This document shows, piece by piece, positions 1 through 6,488 of a stretch of 10,380 nt of DNA. The notes under the pieces were generated by a model. It was not told the origin of the DNA. It saw only the letters and a list, made by a program, of their open reading frames with translations, and did no database searches. Made by a program: the position numbers and the translations under genes. The stretch is from Rhodocyclaceae bacterium (GTDB lineage Bacteria > Pseudomonadota > Gammaproteobacteria > Burkholderiales > Rhodocyclaceae), in NCBI GenBank assembly GCA_013821865.1, contig PNJM01000070.1, positions 1 to 10,380 of the forward strand, written 5' to 3'. The number at the start of each line of letters is the position of its first letter. Position 1 is the stretch's first letter.

Positions 1-1080
<1,080 letters not shown>

Positions 1081-1095
1081 GCCATAACCGCCTCG

Positions 1096-1130
1096 GCAAA
1101 AGGCCACCCCGCGGGTGGCCTTTTTTTGCC
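1096..1130 (+). terminator. Rho-independent terminator of aceA
   Basis: The stem GGCCACCC / GGGTGGCC (1102-1109 and 1113-1120) has a 3-nt loop and is followed directly by seven T. The stem can be extended outward by GGCAAAA pairing with TTTTTTTGCC. It starts 16-22 bp after the aceA stop. This is a textbook intrinsic terminator. Confidence 0.95.
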
Positions 1131-1332
1131 GGTAAAATGGCGCCCTTCCCAAAGCAAAGGAACTACGATGACCAAGCTTGGCAATCGTGTCGGTTCCCAT
1201 CGAGCGGCTGGGCGAGCCCGTGACATCGCTGGCCCCTGAGGGGGCCGCATCATGGATGCGCTCGACGGGTTGCTTGCACGCGCCCGGGGATAGCGGTGAA
1301 ATACAGCCTGCGCACCTCGACGGGGCACAGGC
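1131..1332 (+). other. Intergenic stretch with a possible orphan promoter, leader ORF and two hairpins
   Basis: No confident gene lies between the aceA terminator and the next promoter. A TAAAAT box at 1133-1138 could be a -10 element, though no good -35 is visible. It is followed at proper distance by AAAGG (1156-1160) and an ATG at 1168, which opens a 23-codon ORF ending at 1239. The start of that peptide is MTKLGNRVGSHRAAG and I do not recognise it. Two adjacent small inverted repeats follow: GGCCCC-TGAG-GGGGCC at 1231-1246, which contains the ORF's stop codon, and CGCATC-ATG-GATGCG at 1246-1260. Neither has a T tract. The stretch could be the decayed 5' end of a lost gene, a leader peptide or a small RNA; nothing decides between these. 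Confidence 0.35.
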
Positions 1333-1360
1333 TTGACACCCTCATCGATGTACATATACT
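1333..1360 (+). promoter_or_regulatory. Sigma-70 promoter of the RHH/coiled-coil gene pair
   Basis: A perfect -35 TTGACA (1333-1338), a 16-bp spacer and a -10 TATACT (1355-1360) lie 34 bp upstream of the ATG at 1394. The transcription start would be near 1366-1368, giving a short leader that carries the Shine-Dalgarno GGAG at 1385-1388. This is the best match to the sigma-70 consensus in the window. Confidence 0.85.
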
Positions 1361-1373
1361 GTCCATGTCCATC
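1347..1373. promoter_or_regulatory. Imperfect palindrome over the -10 box, candidate operator
   Basis: This 27-bp segment begins GATGTACAT and ends ATGTCCATC. Comparing it with its own reverse complement gives 11 matches in the 13 positions of each half. It covers the -10 element and the predicted transcription start, the position expected of a repressor site. The first gene downstream encodes a ribbon-helix-helix-like protein, so autoregulation is plausible. That a protein binds here is inferred. Confidence 0.5.
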
Positions 1374-1393
1374 CTCTTTCATCTGGAGCAGCC

Positions 1394-1696
1394 ATGGCAG
1401 CAGCCGTCGAACGAATCGTGGTCCAGGCCACCCCCCAAGACAAGAAAGCCATCGCCGCCAAGGCGAAAAAGCTTGACCTCCCCGTCTCCGAGTTAATGCG
1501 GCGCGGGGCGTTCGCCTATCAGTCCGACGAAACCGACAAGGAACTGGCCGCGCTGGCCGAGGCCGCCAAGCGCGCGGCTGACCGGGCTGGCAGTGCCATC
1601 GACGACGCCCTCGATTTCATTGCCGCCAGCAACAAGCGCATCGCCGCCCTGGAAGCCAGGGCGGCGAAGGCAACGGCGCGGAAAACCGCCAAATGA
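1394..1696 (+). CDS. Ribbon-helix-helix-like protein with alanine-rich helical tail
   Basis: This 100-aa protein is probably a small DNA-binding regulator, cytosolic. Residues 6-12 (ERIVVQA) look like the DNA-contacting beta strand of the Arc/CopG/MetJ fold. A first helix follows (about 14-27, QDKKAIAAKAKKL), then the LPVSELMRR turn-helix (29-37) typical of RHH proteins. Residues 45-100 are a long Ala/Glu/Lys/Arg-rich segment, predicted helical or coiled-coil, which suggests oligomerisation beyond the RHH dimer. The start is supported by GGAG at 1385-1388, 5 nt before the ATG, and by the strong promoter just upstream. The stop overlaps the next start as ATGA, so the two are translationally coupled. 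Similar RHH proteins serve as antitoxins or autoregulators. No toxin-like partner is recognisable here. I cannot name a specific family. Confidence 0.75.
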   Translation: MAAAVERIVVQATPQDKKAIAAKAKKLDLPVSELMRRGAFAYQSDETDKELAALAEAAKRAADRAGSAIDDALDFIAASNKRIAALEARAAKATARKTAK

Positions 1697-1887
1697 GCGT
1701 CACGGACAAGATCTGGGGCGCGCTGACTTCCATGATCAAGCTGGAAGACAAGGTGAACCGCCAGGCGGAAGCCATGAAGTCCCAGCAGCAGAAGATCGAA
1801 GACCTGACCGGGCGCGTCATCCGGCTGGAAGCGCAACTGGAACTGCTCACCGGCGCGGCCATGGTGAAAAAGCTCAAGGGCGAATAG
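1693..1887 (+). CDS. Small coiled-coil protein, partner of the RHH-like gene
   Basis: This 64-aa protein is of unrecognised function. It starts MSVTDKIWGALTSMIKLEDK. Residues about 15-53 follow a heptad-like pattern of I/L/V/A with Lys/Glu/Gln/Arg between (IKLEDKV..., IEDLTGRVIRLEAQLELL), the signature of a coiled coil. There is no signal peptide, transmembrane helix, cysteine or histidine, and the tail is basic (MVKKLKGE). It has little Shine-Dalgarno of its own, and its ATG overlaps the upstream TGA by 4 nt, so it is probably translated by reinitiation. The upstream protein also has a helical tail, so the two may form a heteromeric bundle; this is inference. It ends 44 bp before the convergent gabD stop, with no clear terminator between them. 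Confidence 0.7.
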   Translation: MSVTDKIWGALTSMIKLEDKVNRQAEAMKSQQQKIEDLTGRVIRLEAQLELLTGAAMVKKLKGE

Positions 1888-1931
1888 GCGCCTCGGCCGG
1901 CAAGTCAATTACCGGCAACTCATCGCAGCCA

Positions 1932-3386
1932 TTACATCCCGCCCAGACAAAGATATTTGATCTGAAGATACTCATCAATTCCATAGCGCGATCCCTCGCG
2001 CCCGATGCCTGACTCCTTCACGCCGCCAAACGGCGCGACCTCGTTTGAAATAATTCCCTCGTTGATCCCGACCATGCCGTATTCGAGCTGCTCGGCCACG
2101 CGCCAGATTCGGCCGATATCGCGGGAGTAGAAATACGAGGCAAGGCCATAGCGGGTATCGTTGGCCATCTGTACGGCTTCCTCGTCAGTCCTGAAGCGGA
2201 ACAGCGGCGCCACCGGGCCGAAGATTTCTTCCTGCGCCAACGCCATTTCCGGCGTCACCTCGGTCAGCACGGTCGGCGCGTAGAAGTTGCCGCCGCGCGC
2301 GTGACGCCCGCCGCCGAGCACGACCCTGGCGCCCTTGGCGACGGCGTCGGCGACCAGCGCCTCGACCTTGGCCACGGCGGCCGCGTTGATCAGCGGGCCG
2401 ATCTGCGTGCCGGCTTCGAGGCCGTCGTCGACCTTCAGCGCCGCCACGGCTTCGGCCAGCTTGGCGGCGAAGGCCTCGTAGACACCGTCCTGCACCAGCA
2501 GGCGGTTGGCGCAGACGCAGGTCTGGCCGGCGTTGCGGTATTTCGAAGCGAGGGCGCCGCGCACCGCGGCGTCGAGATCGGCGTCGTCGAAGACGATGAA
2601 GGGCGCATTGCCGCCGAGTTCCAGCGAAACGCGCTTGACCGTGCCGGCGCATTGTGCCATCAGCCGCTTGCCGACCGGCGTCGAGCCGGTGAAGGAGAGC
2701 TTCCTGACGACCGGGCTTGCCGTCAGCGTCTCGCCGACCACCGCCGGCCGCGCCGTGGTGACGATGTTCAGCACACCGGCCGGAATGCCGGCGCGCGTCG
2801 CCAGTTCGGCCAGCGCCAGGGCAGAAAGCGGCGTCGCCTCCGCCGGCTTGACCACCGAGGTGCAGCCGGCGGCCAGCGCCGGGCCGACCTTGCGCGTGAT
2901 CATGGCGATCGGGAAATTCCAGGGCGTGATCGCGGCGGTGACGCCGACCGGCTGCTTGATGACGATCAGGCGCTTGTCGCCTGTCGGCGCGGGAATAACG
3001 TCGCCGTAGATGCGCTTGCCCTCCTCGGCGAACCACTCGATGAAGGAGGCGCCGTAGGCCACCTCGCCGCGCGCCTCGGCCAGCGGCTTGCCCTGCTCCA
3101 GCGTCATCAGCACGGCCAGGTCTTCCTGATTCGCCATGATCAGGTCGTGCCAGCGGCGCAGCAGGGCGCCCCGCTCCTTGGCGGTTTTCGCCCGCCAGGC
3201 CGGGAGGGCAGCGTCGGCGGCTGCGATGGCGCGTTCCGTCTCGGCGGTGCCGAGGTCGGGCACGCAGGCGATTTCAGCGCCGGTGGAAGGATTGCGGATG
3301 GCATGGGTGGCGCCGTCATCGGCAGCAATCCAGCTACCATTGATGAAGGCCAGTGTTCTCAGGAGCGAAGTGTCTTTGAGCAGCAT
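1932..3386 (-). CDS. gabD: Succinate-semialdehyde dehydrogenase, probably NAD-preferring
   Basis: This enzyme oxidises succinic semialdehyde to succinate, feeding the TCA cycle. The protein is 484 aa, the normal length, and closely resembles E. coli GabD. Visible residues are the oxyanion Asn157 (TPWNFP), Lys180, the NAD-site loop FTGSTPVGK (232-240), general base Glu256 (LELGGN) and catalytic Cys290 in GQTCVCANR. The neighbouring Cys292 matches the redox-switch pair known in human SSADH. Arg165 (MITRKVGPA) and Arg284 (six before the catalytic Cys) match the arginines that bind the substrate carboxylate in SSADHs, which supports the specificity. The coenzyme loop reads KPAEATP with Glu183, as in NAD-dependent ALDHs, where NADP-dependent E. 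coli GabD has Ser, so NAD+ is likely preferred. GAGGAA at 3394-3399 supports the start. It is the last gene of the minus-strand cluster. Confidence 0.93.
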   Translation of the reverse strand: MLLKDTSLLRTLAFINGSWIAADDGATHAIRNPSTGAEIACVPDLGTAETERAIAAADAALPAWRAKTAKERGALLRRWHDLIMANQEDLAVLMTLEQGKPLAEARGEVAYGASFIEWFAEEGKRIYGDVIPAPTGDKRLIVIKQPVGVTAAITPWNFPIAMITRKVGPALAAGCTSVVKPAEATPLSALALAELATRAGIPAGVLNIVTTARPAVVGETLTASPVVRKLSFTGSTPVGKRLMAQCAGTVKRVSLELGGNAPFIVFDDADLDAAVRGALASKYRNAGQTCVCANRLLVQDGVYEAFAAKLAEAVAALKVDDGLEAGTQIGPLINAAAVAKVEALVADAVAKGARVVLGGGRHARGGNFYAPTVLTEVTPEMALAQEEIFGPVAPLFRFRTDEEAVQMANDTRYGLASYFYSRDIGRIWRVAEQLEYGMVGINEGIISNEVAPFGGVKESGIGREGSRYGIDEYLQIKYLCLGGM

Positions 3387-3403
3387 GATTGGGTTCCTCG
3401 ATG

Positions 3404-3446
3404 GGTGGCCGGCAGGCGCCGAATGTTCATCGCGCCGCCGGTCACC
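3404..3446 (-). other. Stem-loop between the hydrolase gene and gabD
   Basis: The arms 3404-3419 and 3432-3446 can form 14 base pairs with one mismatch and one bulge around a 12-nt loop. The structure lies in the 74-bp gap, a few bases upstream of the gabD Shine-Dalgarno. No T tract follows on the minus strand, so it is not an intrinsic terminator. It may protect the upstream mRNA 3' end after processing or tune gabD translation. Confidence 0.5.
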
Positions 3447-3460
3447 ATAGTCCGACGGGC

Positions 3461-4408
3461 TTACCTGATCGCCACCGGATTGATGATGCCCTGCACGCCT
3501 CCGGTAATGCGCGAAACGCCGAGCACGAACATGAACTCCCAGCCCTTGTCCTTGACGAGTTCGGCGGTATCCATGTTTTCCAGGATGTATATGCCGTTCT
3601 TCGGAATCAGGATTTGATGGATCTCGAAGATGCCGACGTCCTTCTCGAACGGAATTGCCTCGAGGCCCCAGGTATCGGCGCCGACCGCCACGACTTGCTT
3701 GCCGGCGAGATATTCGGCGCCCTCCTTGCCCAGGCCGGGCTCCCCGGCGATATAGCGCTTGTCGTCCTTGCCGACCAGGCTCAGCCAGCCGGTATGGAAT
3801 AGCACGACATCGCCCTTGCGGATCTCGACGCCCTGGCGGCGTGCCTGTTCGTCGATTTCCTTGCGGTTGAATGCCGTGCCTTCCGGAACCGGGCTCTTGC
3901 CGTAATACGCTGTCATGTCCAGCACCACGCCGCGGGTGACGAAGGGCGGCAGCTTCTCGACACCGAGCTTGGTCAGGCCATTGGCCTGCACGAATTCGCT
4001 GTTCTTGTTGCAGTTGTAGTAGATGTTATCGATTCCGATGTGGCCAAGGCCGTCGATCTGCGAGCCGGTGCCAACGTAGCCGATATAGATGTCGTCGTTG
4101 TAGTTGGTCTTGGTTGGGCCTAGCCCGCCGCCACCGACCTGCCCGGGCTGATTGATGGCAACCGCCCAACTGCGTGGCCCGAATGCGGGCGTCTTGGAGT
4201 TGGTCTCTACGCCGAGGCGATACGTTTTGCCGGTCTTCACGAGCTTTGCCGCACTAAGTGCCAGCTGTGGCGTCAGCAGATTCGCCGCACCGATCTCGTC
4301 ATTGGGGCCATAGTGCGATTTGCACCAATCATGCGCGAGGGCGTTGGTGGCGGATAACGACAGGCCGATGGCGAACAGGGCCGCGCTTGCGATTTTGCAT
4401 ACTTCCAT
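3461..4408 (-). CDS. Secreted cyclase-family (PF04199-type) metal-dependent hydrolase
   Basis: This 315-aa protein is related to kynurenine formamidase, isatin hydrolase and 'putative cyclase' proteins, which hydrolyse amide, lactam or ester bonds with a divalent metal. Residues 1-25 are a signal peptide (basic start, hydrophobic LFAIGLSLSA core, cleavage after ALA), so it should act in the periplasm. The family motif HxGTHxDxxxH appears at 113-123 as GTGSQIDGLGH: Asp119 and His123 are kept, but the first two His are Gly113 and Gln117. A later LFHTGW (203-208) and the C-terminal FEIHQILIPKNGIYILEN, with Glu277, match the family core. The ATG at 4408 is chosen because AAGGAGGA lies 7 nt upstream and the signal peptide begins there; an in-frame ATG at 4462 lacks both. 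It sits between the Fe-ADH and gabD genes with larger gaps than its neighbours, and by eye it is less GC-rich, which hints at later insertion into the operon. The substrate is unknown; a lactone, ester or amide is likely. Confidence 0.82.
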   Translation of the reverse strand: MEVCKIASAALFAIGLSLSATNALAHDWCKSHYGPNDEIGAANLLTPQLALSAAKLVKTGKTYRLGVETNSKTPAFGPRSWAVAINQPGQVGGGGLGPTKTNYNDDIYIGYVGTGSQIDGLGHIGIDNIYYNCNKNSEFVQANGLTKLGVEKLPPFVTRGVVLDMTAYYGKSPVPEGTAFNRKEIDEQARRQGVEIRKGDVVLFHTGWLSLVGKDDKRYIAGEPGLGKEGAEYLAGKQVVAVGADTWGLEAIPFEKDVGIFEIHQILIPKNGIYILENMDTAELVKDKGWEFMFVLGVSRITGGVQGIINPVAIR

Positions 4409-4465
4409 TGCATCTCCTCCTTTTGGTTGGTTTGAGTGAAAGAAATCGAACAGCAGAGTCATGGC

Positions 4466-4483
4466 ACCATCCTTCGGAATGGT
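4466..4483 (-). other. Small hairpin after the Fe-ADH stop codon
   Basis: ACCATTC pairs with GGATGGT (7 bp including one G-T) around a 4-nt CGAA loop, 7 bp downstream of the Fe-ADH stop. There is no T tract. It may be an mRNA 3'-end stabiliser; a functional role is uncertain. Confidence 0.3.
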
Positions 4484-4490
4484 CGATACT

Positions 4491-5645
4491 TCAGTAAGCG
4501 GCCTGGTAGAGCGCCAGCGCATCGTCGTAAGTGACTTCGCGCGGGTTATTGACCAGCAGTCGCTGGATGTTCATGACGTCCCGCGACAGCATCGGCAGAT
4601 CCTCCTCTTTGACGGCAACCTCGCGCAACCGCTGCGCATAGGGCATGGAAGACACCAGCGTCCTGATGGCGGAAACGAACTCGCGCGCGGCCTCAGCGTC
4701 GGCGGCACTCCGCAGGGCGGGCAGGATCGACCGGCCGAGTTCGGCGTACAACGCTTCCGCCTGCGGCAGGTTGAATTCGAGCACCGGGCCAAGCACCAGC
4801 GAGTTGGTCAGGCCGTGCGGCAGCTGGTAATGGCCGCCGAGCGGGTAGGCGAGGGCATGCACCGCGGCGACGGGCGCGTTGGCGAAGGCCATGCCGGCGA
4901 AGAGCGAGCCCTGCAGCATGGCTTCGCGCACGGCCGGGTCCTTGCCGTCGCCGACGGCCGCCGGCAGGTTCGCATAGAGGAGCTGCAGCGCCTTCACCGC
5001 CAGGGCGTCCGACAGCGGGTTCTTCTTGTGCCGGCTGGTGAAGGACTCGATGGCATGCACCATCGCATCGACGCCGGTCATCGCCGTCACCGCCGGCGGA
5101 AGACCGAGCGTGAGCAGGCTGTCGAGCAGGGCCACGTCAGGGTAGAGCAGCGGCGAGACCACGCCTTTCTTTTCATGGCTCGGGGTGGTGATGATCGAGA
5201 TCGGCGTCACCTCGGAGCCGGTGCCGGCGGTGGTCGGCACCTGGATCAGCGGCAGGCGCGGCCCGCGCGCCAGGCCGATGCCGTAGATGTCGGGCAGGGC
5301 TTGTGGCGTGCGGCCAAGCAGCGCCACGAGCTTCGCCGTATCGAGCGAACTGCCGCCGCCGAAACCGACGACGCCGTCGGCCTTGTCCTGGCACGCCGCT
5401 TCGACTGCCGCCAGCACCCTCGCCTCCGGCGGGTCCGCCAGAACATCCGAGAAGACCGTGGCGGCAACCCCGGCGGCGGACAAAGATGCGAGCGCACCTT
5501 CCACCAGGCCGGCCTTGACCAGGCCAGCGTCGGTGACCAGGAACAGGCGGTGGATGCCGAGCCCCTTGGCGAGTTCGCCGAGGCGGCTGGCCCCGCCCTG
5601 TTCGCAGACGATTTTGGGCGAGGTTTCGAAGATGAATTGAGACAT
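4491..5645 (-). CDS. Iron-containing (group III) alcohol dehydrogenase
   Basis: This cytosolic NAD(P)-dependent dehydrogenase would interconvert an alcohol and an aldehyde. The protein is 384 aa, the usual family length. The Rossmann-like nucleotide domain carries GGGSSLD (96-102) and PTTAGTGSE (137-145). The metal-binding set is complete: Asp193 and His197 in GVDAMVHAIESF, His263 in AAVHALAYPLGG and His277 in LPHG. The start at 5645 has AAGGA upstream and begins MSQFIFETSPK, typical of the family; the longer frame to 5690 would run into livF and adds a non-family N-terminus. It lies 28 bp after livF and two genes before gabD. Since GabD takes a semialdehyde, the natural partner reaction is oxidation of a hydroxy acid such as 4-hydroxybutyrate. 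Family members also include general alcohol dehydrogenases and maleylacetate reductases, so the substrate is an inference. Confidence 0.92.
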   Translation of the reverse strand: MSQFIFETSPKIVCEQGGASRLGELAKGLGIHRLFLVTDAGLVKAGLVEGALASLSAAGVAATVFSDVLADPPEARVLAAVEAACQDKADGVVGFGGGSSLDTAKLVALLGRTPQALPDIYGIGLARGPRLPLIQVPTTAGTGSEVTPISIITTPSHEKKGVVSPLLYPDVALLDSLLTLGLPPAVTAMTGVDAMVHAIESFTSRHKKNPLSDALAVKALQLLYANLPAAVGDGKDPAVREAMLQGSLFAGMAFANAPVAAVHALAYPLGGHYQLPHGLTNSLVLGPVLEFNLPQAEALYAELGRSILPALRSAADAEAAREFVSAIRTLVSSMPYAQRLREVAVKEEDLPMLSRDVMNIQRLLVNNPREVTYDDALALYQAAY

Positions 5646-5673
5646 GGGGAGTCCTTTCTCAGACTGGACGGGA

Positions 5674-6327
5674 TCAACCTGCGGCAACAACGCCGCGTTC
5701 GATATGAAAGGCGAGATCGGCGAGATCCTTCGAGTGCGTGTCGTCGGATTCCGAGAGAATGACCGTCAGGCCTTCATGGCGCAGCGCGGCCACCACCTCG
5801 GCGAGCCGCCGCGACAGCACCGGCGCCACGCCCTCAAATGGCTCGTCGAGCAGCAGCAGCTTGTTCCCGGGCATCAGCGCCCGCGCCAGCGCCACCAGCT
5901 TCTGCTGGCCGCCGGAGAGCTGCAGCGCGCGCCGCTCGCGGAATTCGCGCACCTCCGGCATCAGGCCGTAGATCCACTGCAGGCGCTTCGCGGCGTCGGC
6001 AATGTTGTTGGCCCAGGCGGGCAGCAGCACGTTTTCCTCGACCGTCAGCGACGGAATCAGGCGCCGGTCCTCCGGCATGTAGCTGATGCCCAGCCGCGCC
6101 AGCCGGTGCGGCGGCAGACTCGTCAGATCCTCGCCGACGGCAGACAGGCGCCCGGCCCGGCTGGGCAGCAAGCCCATGATGGCGCGCATCAGCGTGGTCT
6201 TGCCGGCGCCGTTGCGCCCGATGAGGCCGGCCATGCTGCCGGCCGGCACCTGAAGGCCGACATCGCGGAGGATGGGAATGCCGTCGATGGCGACGTCGAG
6301 CGACTGGATGTCTAGAGCAATATTCAT
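5674..6327 (-). CDS. livF: ABC transporter ATPase, LivF type, short C-terminus
   Basis: This is the second of two ATPases that power a branched-chain-amino-acid-type (HAAT) importer. It has 217 aa, about 15-20 fewer than usual for LivF. Walker A is GRNGAGKTT (37-45), the Q-loop region is ISYMPEDRR, the signature is LSGGQ (137-141) and Walker B is LLLLDEP (157-163). The switch region reads VILSESDD: Ser194 stands where most ABC ATPases have His and E. coli LivF has Gln. The protein stops right after HIERGVVAAG, where family members continue with a further short helix. The start at 6327 fits the LivF N-terminus (MNIALDIQSLDV), and its ATG overlaps the stop of the bridging ORF upstream. A second in-frame ATG at 6342 is possible. 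It is separated from livG by a repeat-like insert, unlike the other transporter genes. Confidence 0.9.
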   Translation of the reverse strand: MNIALDIQSLDVAIDGIPILRDVGLQVPAGSMAGLIGRNGAGKTTLMRAIMGLLPSRAGRLSAVGEDLTSLPPHRLARLGISYMPEDRRLIPSLTVEENVLLPAWANNIADAAKRLQWIYGLMPEVREFRERRALQLSGGQQKLVALARALMPGNKLLLLDEPFEGVAPVLSRRLAEVVAALRHEGLTVILSESDDTHSKDLADLAFHIERGVVAAG

Positions 6328-6488
6328 TGGCCTTCCCCCCATCCCCCTTCCCGAGAAAGGGGGTGACGTTTGTTCGCCGCTGCGCCCTGAAGGGTGGGCG
6401 AAGCCACCCTGAAGAAGTACTCTTGGGGTGCGCGGCTCTCTGTGATTGACTGCGCCGCCCTTGAGGCGGCTCGGCGGGCGTCGCTCAT
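6324..6488 (-). CDS. 54-codon open frame bridging livG and livF
   Basis: The ATG of this frame overlaps the livG stop (ATGA at 6485-6488) and its TGA overlaps the livF ATG (6324-6327), so it links both genes with 4-nt overlaps. The product begins MSDARRAASRAAQSITESR and ends SREGGWGEGQ. It has no recognised domain and reads like translated repeat DNA. If translated, its role may simply be to carry ribosomes across the insert and keep livF coupled to livG. It may also be open by chance, as stop codons are rare in such GC-rich DNA. I treat it as a possible but unproven gene. Confidence 0.3.
   Translation of the reverse strand: MSDARRAASRAAQSITESRAPQEYFFRVASPTLQGAAANKRHPLSREGGWGEGQ
6328..6484 (-). 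repeat. Hairpin-rich intergenic insert, REP/MITE-like
   Basis: This is a 157-bp gap in an operon whose other transporter junctions are tight. On the minus strand it holds three hairpins in series: GCCGCC/GGCGGC with a 5-nt loop (6454-6470), AGGGTGG/CCACCCT around CTTCGC (6391-6410), and a 9-bp stem with a 3-nt loop built on CCCCCTTTC/GGAAGGGGG (6343-6363). Such GGGTGG-TTCG-CCACCC and pyrimidine-rich/purine-rich hairpins are typical of dispersed intergenic repeats in proteobacteria. No T tract follows any stem, so these are not intrinsic terminators. No clear target-site duplication was found. Whether it is repeated in the genome cannot be seen from this window. Confidence 0.55.

Noticed and set aside
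1341..1373. LexA (SOS) box in the RHH operon promoter
   Set aside because: A single CTGT half-site is present but there is no ACAG at the required 8-bp spacing; the palindrome is of another type.
1888..1931. Bidirectional terminator between the coiled-coil gene and gabD
   Set aside because: Only a 5-bp GCCGG/CCGGC pairing with an 11-nt loop and no T tract on either strand was found.
2301..3617. Long + strand open frame opposite gabD (438 codons)
   Set aside because: It is an antisense shadow caused by high GC codon bias; gabD on the minus strand has full motif support.
4409..4522. N-terminal extension of the cyclase-family protein to ATG 4462 or 4522
   Set aside because: The extension hides a good signal peptide, has no Shine-Dalgarno, and a very strong AAGGAGGA lies 7 nt before the ATG at 4408.
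4461..5762. Long + strand open frame opposite the Fe-ADH gene
   Set aside because: It is an antisense shadow with no domain; the minus-strand Fe-ADH has all metal ligands.
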